A stretch of 64,000 nt of DNA from Pseudomonas frederiksbergensis. GTDB taxonomy: Bacteria; Pseudomonadota; Gammaproteobacteria; Pseudomonadales; Pseudomonadaceae. Location of the stretch: NCBI RefSeq assembly GCF_900105495.1, contig NZ_FNTF01000002.1:4952501-5016500 (forward strand), in the 5' to 3' direction. A program made the position numbers and the translations under genes. A model generated the notes under the pieces. That model had not been told where the DNA came from and did not search any database. It worked only from the letters and a program-made list of their open reading frames with translations. Below, piece by piece: positions 32,401 to 42,519 of this stretch; position 1 is the stretch's first letter, and every line of letters starts with the position of its first letter.

Positions 32401-33204
32401 ATGGCACCCATCCCTCAAGCACTACCCATGACCCTCTCCCCGGAGCTTGATTTCGATCAGAACGCCGCCAGTGCCTTGGGTTCTTCGTTGGCCAGTCACT
32501 ATATTCAGGCTGCGCCATTCCCGCACATCGTCATCGATAATTTCCTGGATGAAGAGCTGATTGCGCGTATCTGCTCGCACTTCCCGGTTGAGCCAACCAA
32601 CAACGAAATGCTTTATGAGCGCGGCTATAAAGGTCAACGAAAACGTCAAATCAGCCCCAACGAATGCGCCCCCTTTTTGAAGACGGTTTTCAACGCCTTC
32701 AACTCGGCCCCCATGTTGCAGTTTCTTGAAAAGCTCACAGGCATCGAAGGCTTGATACCCGACCCTTACTTTACGGGTGGCGGCCTGCATGAAACGAAAA
32801 GCGGCGGCTTCCTGGGGGTACACTCGGACTTCAGGCTTAACAAAAAGCTTAAAGTTGAGCGAAGACTGAACATCATCATTTATCTAAATGAAGACTGGCG
32901 AGAGGAATACGGCGGCAACCTGGAACTTTGGGATGTCGACATGAAGACCTGCCTTAAAAAAGTCCTGCCCATTTACAACCGGTGTGTCATTTTCAATACA
33001 GACAAAGACAGCAACCATGGGCACCCAGAGCCTTTAACCACTCCAGAGCACATCACGCGCCGGTCCATCGCGCTGTATTACTACACCGCAGGCACCCTGG
33101 TGATCGATCCCGCACAAAGAAATAAAACCCACTACAAGCCAAGGCCCAAAGATCGTTTAAGCCTGAAATACTACCTGGGCAAACTGATCAAGAAGAAAAA
33201 CTAG
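32401..33204 (+). CDS. 2OG-Fe(II) oxygenase
   Basis: A 267-residue prolyl-4-hydroxylase-like oxygenase (PF13640 type). The iron ligands are in GVHSDF (H-x-D) and NHGHPEPL (distal His), and RRSIALYYYT supplies the Arg that binds 2-oxoglutarate. ILYLNEDW-type sequence (IIIYLNEDWREEYGG) sits between. It hydroxylates an unknown substrate using O2 and 2-oxoglutarate. Context with a glycosyltransferase suggests a sugar- or peptide-modifying role. GGAGCGGTA precedes the ATG. Confidence 0.85.
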   Translation: MAPIPQALPMTLSPELDFDQNAASALGSSLASHYIQAAPFPHIVIDNFLDEELIARICSHFPVEPTNNEMLYERGYKGQRKRQISPNECAPFLKTVFNAFNSAPMLQFLEKLTGIEGLIPDPYFTGGGLHETKSGGFLGVHSDFRLNKKLKVERRLNIIIYLNEDWREEYGGNLELWDVDMKTCLKKVLPIYNRCVIFNTDKDSNHGHPEPLTTPEHITRRSIALYYYTAGTLVIDPAQRNKTHYKPRPKDRLSLKYYLGKLIKKKN

Positions 33205-33339
33205 GCTGCGAAAGCAGCTGGCGCCAGCCAGAAACGGTCAATTCCGCTCCATTTCGTATACCCTCACACGGCGCCACGCAGCAATTGGCTTGCACTTGGC
33301 GTATCGACATTTTTGCTTTAATGCACCGGAGAATCTTTC

Positions 33340-34191
33340 ATGCTCAACCGTACCCTGGCATTGGCTGTCGGCGTGACGCTGTCTTTTTGCACCCTGTTGG
33401 CGCAGGCCGCCGACACCCTGAAAGTCAGTGCGATTCCCGATGAGGCCCCGACCGAACTGCTGCGCAAGTTCAAGCCATTGGGCGCCTACCTGGAACAGCA
33501 ATTGGGCATGAAGGTCGAGTTCGTTCCCGTGAGCGACTATCCGGCCGTGGTCGAGGCGCTGGCGACCGACCGAATCGATATGGCCTGGCTGGGCGGCTTC
33601 ACGTTCGTGCAGGCGCGCCTGAAAACCGGCAATGCCATTCCGCTGGTGCAGCGTGAACAGGACGCCCAGTTCACCAGCAAATTCATCACCGCCGACCCGG
33701 CCGTCAAGTCCCTCGCCGATCTCAAGGGCAAGACCTTCGCCTTCGGTTCGGTGTCATCCACGTCGGGCAGTCTCATGCCGCGCTATTTCATGCTGAAGGA
33801 CGGCATCAAGCCGGAAACCTACTTCAGCCGCGTGGGCTATTCCGGCGCCCATGACGCTACCGTCGCCTGGGTCCAGGCCGGCAAGGTGGACGCCGGGGTT
33901 CTAAACGCCAGCGTGTGGGAAAAACTGGTCGCCGCCGGCAAGGTCGACACCACCAAGGTCAAGGTGTTTGCGACCACGCCAGCCTACTTCGACTACAACT
34001 GGACGGTGCGCGGGACCCTTGACCCGGCACTGGCGGCCAAGATTAAGGCAGCGTTCCTGGCCCTCGATCCGGCGAACCCTAAGGACAAGGAGATTCTGGA
34101 TCTGCAGGCTGCCAGCCGCTTCATCGAAACCAAACCCGAGAACTACAAGGGCATCGAGGAAGCCGCACGCGCTGCCGACCTGCTCAAATGA
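33340..34191 (+). CDS. Phosphonate/selenate-type ABC substrate-binding protein
   Basis: A 283-residue periplasmic binding protein of the PhnD/PtxB group: signal peptide [23 protein letters not shown], then [36 protein letters not shown] and [19 protein letters not shown]. The [21 protein letters not shown] pattern belongs to a branch often annotated as putative selenate-binding in Pseudomonas. The ligand could be phosphonate, phosphite or selenate. Its stop overlaps the ATPase start by 4 bp. Confidence 0.87.
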   Translation: MLNRTLALAVGVTLSFCTLLAQAADTLKVSAIPDEAPTELLRKFKPLGAYLEQQLGMKVEFVPVSDYPAVVEALATDRIDMAWLGGFTFVQARLKTGNAIPLVQREQDAQFTSKFITADPAVKSLADLKGKTFAFGSVSSTSGSLMPRYFMLKDGIKPETYFSRVGYSGAHDATVAWVQAGKVDAGVLNASVWEKLVAAGKVDTTKVKVFATTPAYFDYNWTVRGTLDPALAAKIKAAFLALDPANPKDKEILDLQAASRFIETKPENYKGIEEAARAADLLK

Positions 34192-34985
34192 CGTTGCATC
34201 TGACCCAGGTCAACCTTACCCACGCCAATGGCGTCAAGGCATTGCGTGGGGTGGATCTGCACATCGGTGCCAGCGAACAGGTCGCCATTATCGGTCCGTC
34301 CGGCGCGGGCAAGTCGAGCCTGCTCAACCTGCTGGCCACCGCCCTGCGACCGGATAACGGTGAGCTGCAAGTGCTCGGCGAGCGCGCCTGGCAGCTGTCT
34401 GCCGGTCAGCGTCAGCGTCTTCGCGCGCGCATCGGCCTGATCCATCAAGCGCCCCCGCTGCCACCGCGCCAGCGCGTGGTCACTGCGGTTCTGGCTGGAA
34501 AACTGGGTCAGTGGAGCCTGGGCAAAAGTCTGCTGAACCTGTTGCGTCCAGTGGATATTCCGGGCGCACGCGCGGCATTGGCCAGGCTCGACCTCAGCGA
34601 CAAGTTGTTCGCCCATTGCCAGCAACTGTCCGGCGGACAGCTACAGCGCGTAGGCATTGCCCGGGTGTTGTATCAAGCGCCTGAGGTGTTGCTGGCCGAT
34701 GAGCCGGTATCGGCCATGGACCCGGTGTTGGCCCAGCACACGCTTTCAGTGCTCTGTCGCCATGCCCGGCAACACAACGTCACCCTGGTCGCCAGCCTGC
34801 ATGCAGTGGAGCTGGCCCTGGCGCACTTTTCGCGGATCATCGGCTTGCGTGATGGACAGATCCTGTTCGACCTTGCAGCCAGCGAAGTCGACCGCGAGTT
34901 GCTCGACAAGCTTTACGCCAACGAACAACTGCAATCTCCACCGATTACTCCGGCGCCCTTGAGTGTGCAGATTCCCCGATGCTGA
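34188..34985 (+). CDS. ABC transporter ATPase, PhnC-like
   Basis: A 265-residue ATPase: Walker [16 protein letters not shown]-loop [16 protein letters not shown], signature [15 protein letters not shown], Walker [13 protein letters not shown] and switch His in [11 protein letters not shown]. It energises the importer with the two permeases downstream. It overlaps the binding-protein gene by 4 bp and the first permease gene by 7 bp. Confidence 0.92.
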   Translation: MTLHLTQVNLTHANGVKALRGVDLHIGASEQVAIIGPSGAGKSSLLNLLATALRPDNGELQVLGERAWQLSAGQRQRLRARIGLIHQAPPLPPRQRVVTAVLAGKLGQWSLGKSLLNLLRPVDIPGARAALARLDLSDKLFAHCQQLSGGQLQRVGIARVLYQAPEVLLADEPVSAMDPVLAQHTLSVLCRHARQHNVTLVASLHAVELALAHFSRIIGLRDGQILFDLAASEVDRELLDKLYANEQLQSPPITPAPLSVQIPRC

Positions 34986-35806
34986 CCCGTGATACCCGAG
35001 ATCCGGCCACCCGGCCCCGCCTGCTGCTCACCTTGCTGGCCTTGGCCTTGCTGTGGCCGGGCATCCACTTCAGCGAGCTGGACCTCAGTGTGCTGGTGGC
35101 GAGCGACAGTCAGAGCGAGATGGGCCGGTTTGTCTCAGCCTTCTGGCCACCGGCCCATGGCGAGGAATTCATTGAGCTGTTAGTGCAAGCCACCTTGCAG
35201 ACCCTGGCCATCGCCACCGCCGGCATGGCCCTGGCGTTGCTGTTGGCCGTCCCCGCCAGCCTGCTGGCCAGTCGGGCGTTGTCGCTGTCTGCTGCCTCCC
35301 GAGCCGGCCACCCGAGTTATTGGGGCCAACTGCTGCGATGGCCGGTGCGCGGTTTACTGATCTTCCTGCGCAGCGTGCCGGAGATCGTCTGGGCGCTTTT
35401 GTTCGTGCGCGCCGTCGGCCTCGGCCCGACGGCCGGGGTGCTGGCCATTGCCATTACCTACAGCGGCATGTTGGGCAAGGTCTACGCGGAAATTTTCGAG
35501 TCGGTCGACCAGCGTCCGGCCCACGCGCTATTGCAGGCTGGCAGCGGTCGGCTCGCGGCCTTTTTCTACGGGATCCTGCCCAATGTCGCAGCCGAGCTGC
35601 TGTCGTACACCGTGTATCGCTGGGAGTGCGCCATCCGCGCCTCGGTGGTGATGGGCTTCGTCGGTGCCGGCGGTCTGGGCCAGCAAATGGATTTGTCGTT
35701 ACGCATGTTCGCCGGCGGTGAAGTGGCCAGTTTGTTACTGACGTTTCTCGTGCTGGTACTGCTCGCCGATCAACTCAGCCGTCTGCTGCGCTGGAGGCTG
35801 GCATGA
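34979..35806 (+). CDS. ABC permease, PhnE-like (1)
   Basis: A 275-residue permease with about six helices and the EAA-type loop [45 protein letters not shown] and [19 protein letters not shown] are typical PhnE segments. It pairs with the second permease that follows (4-bp overlap) to form the membrane channel. Confidence 0.9.
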   Translation: MLTRDTRDPATRPRLLLTLLALALLWPGIHFSELDLSVLVASDSQSEMGRFVSAFWPPAHGEEFIELLVQATLQTLAIATAGMALALLLAVPASLLASRALSLSAASRAGHPSYWGQLLRWPVRGLLIFLRSVPEIVWALLFVRAVGLGPTAGVLAIAITYSGMLGKVYAEIFESVDQRPAHALLQAGSGRLAAFFYGILPNVAAELLSYTVYRWECAIRASVVMGFVGAGGLGQQMDLSLRMFAGGEVASLLLTFLVLVLLADQLSRLLRWRLA

Positions 35807-36570
35807 ATCGCCTGATCAACCTGGTGCTGCTCCTGTGTATCGGCGCAGCGGTGGTCGCCTCGTTCATCTACTTGGGCATCGACCTCGGCGAGCTCGGTGG
35901 CAGCGGTAATCTGAAGCAGATGGGCGCTTATGCGCAGCGCTTTCTCAGCCCGGACCTGAGCGCGAGCCATCTGCAAGCCATCGGCCACGGCGCCCTGGAA
36001 ACCATCGCCATGTCCGCCCTGGGCACCCTGCTCGCGGCGGTATTTGGCCTGCTGTTGGCATTGCCTGCGGCCGGGCGCTTTGGCTGGCCTTTGCAGAGCG
36101 CATCGCGTCTGGTGCTCAACGCCTTGCGCGCGGTTCCGGAACTGGTGTGGGCTGCGCTGATGGTCCTGGCCGCAGGGCTCGGCCCCAATGCCGGCACCCT
36201 AGCCCTGGCCCTGCATACCACCGGCGTACTCGGCCGGCTGTTCGCCGAAGCACTGGAAAACACCCCACCCGAACCGGCCGAAGCCATCCGCTTGCAGGGC
36301 GGCAATGCCCTATCGGCGTTCTGCTACGGGTCATTGCCCAACCTGTTGCCCCAGCTACTGGCCTACACCCTGTACCGCTGGGAAAACAATATCCGCATGG
36401 CCAGCGTGCTCGGCTTCGTCGGCGCCGGTGGTTTGGGGCAAATGCTCTATGTCAGCCTCAGCCTGTTCCAGGAAGCTCAAGCCAGCACGGTGATTGTGGC
36501 GATGCTGTTGCTGGTATTGGCCGTCGACACATTGAGCAGCTGGAGCCGGCAACGCTGGGTGAAGGCCTGA
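35803..36570 (+). CDS. ABC permease, PhnE-like (2)
   Basis: A 255-residue second permease, homologous to the first: PELVWAALMVLAAGLGPNAGTLAL, ALENTPPEPAEAIRLQGGNALS as EAA loop, and [18 protein letters not shown]. It completes a binding protein, ATPase, permease, permease operon with every junction overlapping. Confidence 0.9.
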   Translation: MNRLINLVLLLCIGAAVVASFIYLGIDLGELGGSGNLKQMGAYAQRFLSPDLSASHLQAIGHGALETIAMSALGTLLAAVFGLLLALPAAGRFGWPLQSASRLVLNALRAVPELVWAALMVLAAGLGPNAGTLALALHTTGVLGRLFAEALENTPPEPAEAIRLQGGNALSAFCYGSLPNLLPQLLAYTLYRWENNIRMASVLGFVGAGGLGQMLYVSLSLFQEAQASTVIVAMLLLVLAVDTLSSWSRQRWVKA

Positions 36571-36615
36571 CGGCTTCGCAGAACTGGATGGCAAAGCGTT
36601 GGTCCAGACTAAGCC

Positions 36616-38211
36616 TCACGCTACGGTTCGCGCTGCGCGTGCTTTCGCGTATTTCGAAAGTCCGATCTTGATGCCAACCAGGATGGGCGCGGCGACTACA
36701 AAAAGCAGGGCAACAGCGATAAATGCTGTGTCGAAGGCAATCACCGTGGCCTGACCTGACACGCCCCGGCCCAGGAGGCTCACCGCTGCACGGCCGGCGG
36801 CCGCTGCATCCATCCCTTTCACCGTCAGCATGGCTGTCGTGGTCGTCAGCCTTTCGATGAGCGCGGCCCCTCCCGGGGTAACGTTGGCGCCGAGGACCAC
36901 GGCATTGGCGAAGGCGTTATGGTCGATCAGTGTCTGGAGTCCTGCGACGCCCATCAGACCACCCAACTGGCGCCCCGTATTGAACAGGCCTATTCCGCAG
37001 GCGAGGTTTCGGCGGTTGAGGTCGCTGAATGCAATTAGCGTGATCGATAGAAACAGGAAGCCAAGGCCCAGACCGCGCAGCAGGATGGCGGCCATCATGT
37101 CGGCCGTGCCGCTTTCGCTGGTCGAACCGGACAGCATCCACATCGCGACCATGATCATCAGGATTCCAAAGGGCACCGTGGCGACCGGCGGAACGCGGCG
37201 AACCTGCATGAGATAAGCCGATATGAGCAGTCCACCGATAAAAAACCCGCCACTGGGCAACAGCAGCAGGCCGGCATCGGTAGGCCTGAATGCGAGGACC
37301 GACAGGGCGAATGCCGGGATCAAAAACGCGCTGCCGAACAAGGCGGCGCCGGCGACAAAACTGACGATAAAGGCGAAGGAAAAATCGCTCGATTTGAATA
37401 GGGTGAAGTCGAACAGACCTTGGCCTTTGGCCAACACTTGTTGGCCGAGAAATGCCAGCAGCGCGGCTGTGCCGATCACGCTCAGCCAGAGAATGCGTGG
37501 CTCTTCGAACCAGTCCCATCGGCTGCCCTGGCTGAGAACGTACGTGAAGCAGAACAGCGTGGCAGCGATCAGCGCGAAGCCGACCCAATCAAACGGACGG
37601 TGCCGGACCTTGGCTGGCATCGGGCCGTCTGCAACCAGCAGAAATCCGCTCGCCGCCAGGGCCAGCGGAACAACACTGAAGAAAATCCATGTCCAGGACT
37701 GGCTATCGATCAACCACCCTTGAAGGGCCGGGGCGAGCGTCGCGGACGCGACAACGGCGCCCATGGCAAACAGGGCTTGGAGGATGGGCTGGCGGGATCG
37801 CGCAAAGGTGCGAAATATGATCGCCTGCCCCCCGACCAGCAGGGTGCCGCCAGCAAAGCCCTGAATAATTCGAAGCGCGACCAGCAGGTCCAGCCGAGCC
37901 GTGATGGCGGCAATACCGCATGCCATGCCCATGGCCAGGGTTGCGCCGATGATCACCTGACGTGGATTAAATCGCGTCAGCAGCCAAGGCGCGGTCATGA
38001 ACCCAATCAGCTTGAGCGCGGTGTAGCCAATATCCAGCCAGGCGAACTCATCAGGCGTTGCATAGGTGTCGCCGATAATGTCGCCGCGTCCGAGCGACAG
38101 AATGGTGCTGGCGATCGCCTCCGTCAGCGTGGCAAGCACGATGCCCACCATGAGCAATACACCGGTCATAACGCTGGTGTTGCTCCGCATCGCGCTGGCA
38201 TCCGCGCTCAT
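36616..38211 (-). CDS. MFS drug exporter, DHA2 family
   Basis: A 531-residue transporter with fourteen predicted helices, typical of DHA2 (EmrB-like) exporters. Helix 4-5 reads ALRIIQGFAGGTLLVGGQAIIF (EmrB motif C region) and ARSRQPILQALFAMGAVV. Helix 14 ends VGIKIGLSKYAKARAART. It overlaps the HlyD-type adaptor gene by 4 bp, and GGGGAGGGATC precedes its ATG. Together with the adaptor and an outer-membrane channel encoded elsewhere it should export a toxic compound to the medium. Confidence 0.88.
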   Translation of the reverse strand: MSADASAMRSNTSVMTGVLLMVGIVLATLTEAIASTILSLGRGDIIGDTYATPDEFAWLDIGYTALKLIGFMTAPWLLTRFNPRQVIIGATLAMGMACGIAAITARLDLLVALRIIQGFAGGTLLVGGQAIIFRTFARSRQPILQALFAMGAVVASATLAPALQGWLIDSQSWTWIFFSVVPLALAASGFLLVADGPMPAKVRHRPFDWVGFALIAATLFCFTYVLSQGSRWDWFEEPRILWLSVIGTAALLAFLGQQVLAKGQGLFDFTLFKSSDFSFAFIVSFVAGAALFGSAFLIPAFALSVLAFRPTDAGLLLLPSGGFFIGGLLISAYLMQVRRVPPVATVPFGILMIMVAMWMLSGSTSESGTADMMAAILLRGLGLGFLFLSITLIAFSDLNRRNLACGIGLFNTGRQLGGLMGVAGLQTLIDHNAFANAVVLGANVTPGGAALIERLTTTTAMLTVKGMDAAAAGRAAVSLLGRGVSGQATVIAFDTAFIAVALLFVVAAPILVGIKIGLSKYAKARAARTVA

Positions 38212-39305
38212 GATCCCTCCCCGTGCGCAACCTCGACACGGGCGGACAGGCCCGGCACGATGCGGCCCGGCAACGGGTTGTGGACAAGCCGGATCTTCAC
38301 CGGAACGCGCTGCACGACACGCACAAAGTTGCCAGTCGCGTTGTCGGTGGGGAGCAGGCTGAACGCCGACCCGCTACCCGGTGCAAAGCTGTCGACCACG
38401 CCTTCCAGTGCCCCGCTGGGGTAGCCGTCGACCGTGATGCTCACGCGCTGACCGGGGCGGATCTGTTCGAGCTGGGTTTCCTTGAAATTCGCCACAACCC
38501 ATACGTCGTTGACCGGCACGATATCGAGCAAGGCAACGCCCGTCGTAACGAAGCGGCCGATGCGAACCTGACGGTTACCGACCACGCCATCAACCGGTGC
38601 GCGTACCACGGTGCTGTCGAGATCAATCTGGGCGAGATCGCGTGCGGCTTGCGCCTGCGTCACCGCAGCGACGGCAGATTCGCGCTCCGCCACGAGGACG
38701 GCGATGCGTTGCTGTTGCGCCTCGACCGTTGCGGAAGCGCCGGAGACCGTCGCCTCGGCTCTCAATCGTGCCGCGTCGCTTTCATCGACGAGGGCTTGGC
38801 TGACCGCGTTGCTGAGGATCAGTTTGCGGCTGCGATCATGGGTTTTGTTCGCCAGATTCATCTCGGCCACGCCCGAGCGTCTCTGGGCTTCGGCCTGTCG
38901 AATCAGGGCACGTTGAAGCTGGGTTTCCGCATCGACATGGGTCAGGCGAGCCTGGGCAGCGCTGACATTGGCCACGGCTTGCGCCAGCCGTGCGCGATAG
39001 TCCCGATCATCGATACGGAACAGGACGTCACCGGCCCGGACGGTTTGGTTGTCCTCGACCTCGACCGCAGTGACATAGCCGGCAACCTTGGCGGCGAGCG
39101 AGGTCACGTCGCCGCGCACATAAGCGTTATCGGTGGAGGTCGCACCGCTCGAAAGCGCCATGGCCCATCCGCCAGCCAGGACCACCACGGCACTGATGCA
39201 CAGCAGGATGCCGATCTTCTTTTTCTTGCTTTGCCGTGCCACCCCATCAGGGATCTCGGCGCTTGCGCCGGTGGCAATGGCGGCCTTGTCCTGAAGCGCG
39301 TTCAT
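38208..39305 (-). CDS. HlyD/EmrA-type membrane fusion protein
   Basis: A 365-residue periplasmic adaptor: one N-terminal helix (IGILLCISAVVVLAGGWAMA), then a lipoyl/barrel-sandwich half YVRGDVTSLAAKVAGYVTAV, a coiled coil of about 100 residues with many Ala, Arg and Gln, and the second half VDGVVGNRQVRIGRFV. This is the EmrA family partner of DHA2 exporters. It starts with AGGAAAAGACAAC upstream and is followed by the exporter with overlapping stop and start. Confidence 0.9.
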   Translation of the reverse strand: MNALQDKAAIATGASAEIPDGVARQSKKKKIGILLCISAVVVLAGGWAMALSSGATSTDNAYVRGDVTSLAAKVAGYVTAVEVEDNQTVRAGDVLFRIDDRDYRARLAQAVANVSAAQARLTHVDAETQLQRALIRQAEAQRRSGVAEMNLANKTHDRSRKLILSNAVSQALVDESDAARLRAEATVSGASATVEAQQQRIAVLVAERESAVAAVTQAQAARDLAQIDLDSTVVRAPVDGVVGNRQVRIGRFVTTGVALLDIVPVNDVWVVANFKETQLEQIRPGQRVSITVDGYPSGALEGVVDSFAPGSGSAFSLLPTDNATGNFVRVVQRVPVKIRLVHNPLPGRIVPGLSARVEVAHGEGS

Positions 39306-39400
39306 GTTGTCTTTTCCTGTTCAATGCCTGGGACTGCAGCAGCCACGGGCGGCTGTGACCTGCCGCCCGGCTGTCGAGCATTTATGAGCGCGTGATTGGC

Positions 39401-39814
39401 TCACTTTTTAATAGGCGTAACCAGCGGCGTTTTATCGGTGTCGAGGACAAACACGGCCAACAGGCGTGCGGGTTCGGTGTCGCTGGCGTTGGCGCTGACT
39501 TCGTGCACGGAGCCCGGCTCCTCTACGAAGTTTTCGCCGACCTTGTAGATCTTTTCCGGCTCGCCTTTGATTTTGATGCGAAATGAGCCTTCCAGGACCG
39601 TTGCATAAATGAAGGCCGTTTTCGGGTGGGTGTGGGACGGCGACGCGGCGCCCGGCCCATACTCGACGACGACGCCCTTCATGCTCTTGCCAGGGATGTT
39701 GGGAATGGGACGGTCAAACACGACCGTCACCTTGCCGGCGGGCGGCTCAGCGGCTGACACTGCGCTGATCGAGAGCGCTGCGAAGGCAGCGGCTAATAAA
39801 AATCGAGTCACCAT
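39401..39814 (-). CDS. Exported cupin protein
   Basis: A 137-residue protein with signal peptide MVTRFLLAAAFAALSISAVS and one cupin domain: GAASPSHTHPKTAFIYATVLEG carries motif-1 His residues and GENFVEEPGSVHEV motif 2. It lies between the SDR and HlyD genes of the same strand. Periplasmic cupins in efflux operons may modify or bind the exported compound; this is inference. Confidence 0.82.
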   Translation of the reverse strand: MVTRFLLAAAFAALSISAVSAAEPPAGKVTVVFDRPIPNIPGKSMKGVVVEYGPGAASPSHTHPKTAFIYATVLEGSFRIKIKGEPEKIYKVGENFVEEPGSVHEVSANASDTEPARLLAVFVLDTDKTPLVTPIKK

Positions 39815-39856
39815 GACATTGCTCCTTCGTGGGTTGGGCGGTGATGGCGCGAATCG

Positions 39857-40609
39857 TTACCGGGCCGTCGACTGAGCGAGCCAGTCTTCGAAGCGGATTG
39901 TGCCCAGGCGCGCGTTCTTGCCGGCGGTCAGCGATTGATCATCGAGCACAGCGCCGTAGTAGCGCGCATGCACGTCCGGTACGACCTTGCGGGTGTCTTG
40001 AGTGGCCCGCAGAAAACGCCTGACCAGCTCGTCGAGCGGCATGGCCTCGGGCCCGGCGACTTCGACCGTGCCATTGATTGGCGCTGCCAGCGCGACATCG
40101 GTTAACGCCGCCACCACGTCGTCGGACGCCATCGGCTGGATCAGCGCCGGCGACAGGCAAATCTCCTCGCCGACGGTGGCCGACTGCGCGATGCCGCCGA
40201 CAAACTCGAAGAACTGCGTGGCACGCAGGAGGGTGTAAGGAATGCCGGACGCCTTGATCAGGTTTTCCTGCGCGACCTTGGCCCGGAAATAGCCGTTCTC
40301 GGGAAGCCGTTCGCTACCGACGATCGACAGGGCAACGTGATGACGAACACCGGCGGCAGCTTCCGCAGCCAGCAAGTTACGGCTCGACGTTTCGAAGAAA
40401 TCGAGGACCGCCTGGTCTTCCCACGACGGCGCGTTCGCCACGTCGACGACAACCTCAGCGCCATCCATTGCTTGGGCCAGACCTTCGCGAGTGATGCTGT
40501 TCACGCCCGTACTGGGCGCGGCGGCGAGCACGTCATGACCGCGCTCGCGCAGGTTCTGCACAAGTTTCGATCCAATGAGGCCGGTGCCTCCGATGACGAC
40601 GATCTTCAT
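39857..40609 (-). CDS. NmrA-like SDR (atypical NAD(P)-binding protein)
   Basis: A 250-residue protein starting MKIVVIGGTGLIGSKLVQNL, the NAD(P) motif G-G-T-G-x-x-G. It lacks a clear YxxxK and has HVALSIVGSERLPENGYFRAK and TLLRATQFFEF, as in NmrA-like and atypical SDRs. It starts the minus-strand operon SDR, cupin, HlyD, DHA2. AAGGAAGAGAACCC precedes ATG 40609; the longer frame to 40738 is rejected. A regulator gene is divergent. Confidence 0.85.
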   Translation of the reverse strand: MKIVVIGGTGLIGSKLVQNLRERGHDVLAAAPSTGVNSITREGLAQAMDGAEVVVDVANAPSWEDQAVLDFFETSSRNLLAAEAAAGVRHHVALSIVGSERLPENGYFRAKVAQENLIKASGIPYTLLRATQFFEFVGGIAQSATVGEEICLSPALIQPMASDDVVAALTDVALAAPINGTVEVAGPEAMPLDELVRRFLRATQDTRKVVPDVHARYYGAVLDDQSLTAGKNARLGTIRFEDWLAQSTAR

Positions 40610-40856
40610 GGGTTCTCTTCCTTCGCTTCTCGACGGCAACCATTGCTGTCGACGTAGAAAGAGAGTGCGCGCGCGCGTGAGGGAAGTCCTTGTGCCGGCC
40701 TTGAGTTTGCCTTCAGGCAAGCTTGGTTTTTTGTCCAATGGACGGGCATCGCCTGCGGACGGTGCAGCGGATCAAACGCTGCCGTATTATCGACACCTCG
40801 TACTTATCGCTAGCTCTGACACGGAGTCGAGGGCGCTCGACCAGGGGATACACGCC

Positions 40857-42455
40857 TTGCCATTCGTGTTTGAAAACTACGTGCTCGATCAGGAGCGCCG
40901 GGAACTGACCTTGCGCGGGCAAGTCGTGGCCGTCGGTCCACAGGCCTTCGATCTATTGCTGCAGCTCGTCAACAACCGCGATCGCGTCGTCAGCAAGGAC
41001 GACCTGCTCAAGGCGGTGTGGAACGGCCGGATCGTCTCGGAATCGACGATCACCAGCCACATCAATGCGGTGCGCAAGGCCATCGGCGATAGCGGCGAGG
41101 AACAGCGATTGGTGCGCACGGTCGCCCGCAAAGGCTACCGCTTCGTCGGCGAGATCACGGTCGGCGAGATCGACGGAGCACGACAGCCTGACGGGCCTGG
41201 CACCGGCGAAATCGCGTCCGTGGAGTCGAAGCAAGCACCGCCCTCCTCGCTCGTCCTCCCGGACAAACCCTCCATTACCGTCCTGCCCTTCCACAACCTG
41301 AGCGGCGACCCGGAGCAGGAGTATTTCGCCGACGGCATGGTCGAGGACATCATCGCCGCCCTGTCGCGTATCCGCTGGCTGTTCGTCATCGCCCGCAATT
41401 CGAGCTTCACCTACAAGGGCCGCGCGGTGGACGTCAAAGGCGTCGGCCAGGAACTCGGCGTGCGCTACGTGCTGGAAGGCAGCGTGCGCAAATCCGGAAA
41501 CAAGGTACGCATCACCGGGCAGCTCATCGACGCCACAAACGGGACGCACATCTGGGCAGAGCGCTTTGAAGGCCTGCTCGACGACATCTTCGAGCTGCAG
41601 GATCAAATCGCCGAAAGCGTCGTCGGCGCCATCTCGCCGCAGCTGGAACGGGCGGAAATCGAACGCGCCAAGCGTAAACCGACGGATAGCCTGGACGCCT
41701 ACGATTATTACCTGCGCGGCATGGCAAAACTGCACAGCGGCACCCGGGAAGCCGTCGAGGTAGCGCTGCCGATGTTCTACAAGGCCATCGAGCTCGACCC
41801 GGAATTTGCGTCGGCCTATGGCATGGCAGCCTGGTGTCATTTCTGGCGCAAGTTGAATGGCTGGATGAGCGATCGGACTCGAGAGATCGCCGAAGGCATA
41901 CGGCTTGCGCGCCTGGCGGTGACACTCGGCCGGGATGATGCAGTGGCGCTGACGCGAGGCGGACATGCGCTGGCCCATCTCGCCGGCGATGTCGATGGCG
42001 GCATTGCCCTGCTCGACAGGGCGCGCCTGCTCAATCCCAACCTCGCCCCCGCCTGGTACCTGGGCGGTATCCTGCGCGCACTGCGCGGTGAAACAGACGA
42101 AGCGATTGAGAATTTGACCCATGCCGTTCGCTTGAGTCCGCTGGATCCGGAAATGTTCCGGATGCAGGTGGGAATGGCCCTCGCTAATTTCTTCGCAGGG
42201 CACTTCGATGCCGCCTCGGCCTGGGCGGAGAAAGCGCTGGGGAACCTGCCCACCCTCCTGCCCTCCGTTGCCCTGATGGCGGCCAGTCATGCGCTCAGCG
42301 GACGAATGGACAAAGCGAAGCAGGCGATACAGCGCCTGCACGAGCTGGAACCCTCGTTGCGCGTCTCCAACCTGAAGGACTGGCTGCCCATCCAACGGCC
42401 CGAGGACCTATCGCGCTTCGCGGACGGACTGCGACTGGCCGGTTTGCCCGAGTGA
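40857..42455 (+). CDS. CadC-like winged-helix regulator with TolB-like and TPR domains
   Basis: A roughly 532-residue regulator. N-terminal OmpR/CadC-type winged helix: FVFENYVLDQERRELTLRGQ to RTVARKGYRFVGEI. Then a TolB-like/adenylate-cyclase-associated domain: ITVLPFHNLSGDPEQEYFAD and VRYVLEGSVRKSGNKVRITG. Then TPR-like helical repeats in the last 250 residues. No transmembrane helix is evident between them, unlike CadC. The frame is open from 40575, but that would overlap the divergent SDR gene. TTG 40857, with AGGGGATAC upstream, begins where the domain begins; a GTG at 40866 is an alternative. It probably controls the divergent efflux operon. Confidence 0.85.
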   Translation: MPFVFENYVLDQERRELTLRGQVVAVGPQAFDLLLQLVNNRDRVVSKDDLLKAVWNGRIVSESTITSHINAVRKAIGDSGEEQRLVRTVARKGYRFVGEITVGEIDGARQPDGPGTGEIASVESKQAPPSSLVLPDKPSITVLPFHNLSGDPEQEYFADGMVEDIIAALSRIRWLFVIARNSSFTYKGRAVDVKGVGQELGVRYVLEGSVRKSGNKVRITGQLIDATNGTHIWAERFEGLLDDIFELQDQIAESVVGAISPQLERAEIERAKRKPTDSLDAYDYYLRGMAKLHSGTREAVEVALPMFYKAIELDPEFASAYGMAAWCHFWRKLNGWMSDRTREIAEGIRLARLAVTLGRDDAVALTRGGHALAHLAGDVDGGIALLDRARLLNPNLAPAWYLGGILRALRGETDEAIENLTHAVRLSPLDPEMFRMQVGMALANFFAGHFDAASAWAEKALGNLPTLLPSVALMAASHALSGRMDKAKQAIQRLHELEPSLRVSNLKDWLPIQRPEDLSRFADGLRLAGLPE

Positions 42456-42519
42456 CCGCGGCCGATTGCAGCGTTAAAATCCGACACGTTTGATTCACAT
42501 TTTTAAGGATGACCTCGGT

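Noticed and set aside
40953..42395. 480-codon minus-strand frame opposite the CadC-like gene
   Set aside because: Shadow of a GC-rich gene; no domain, no ribosome site.
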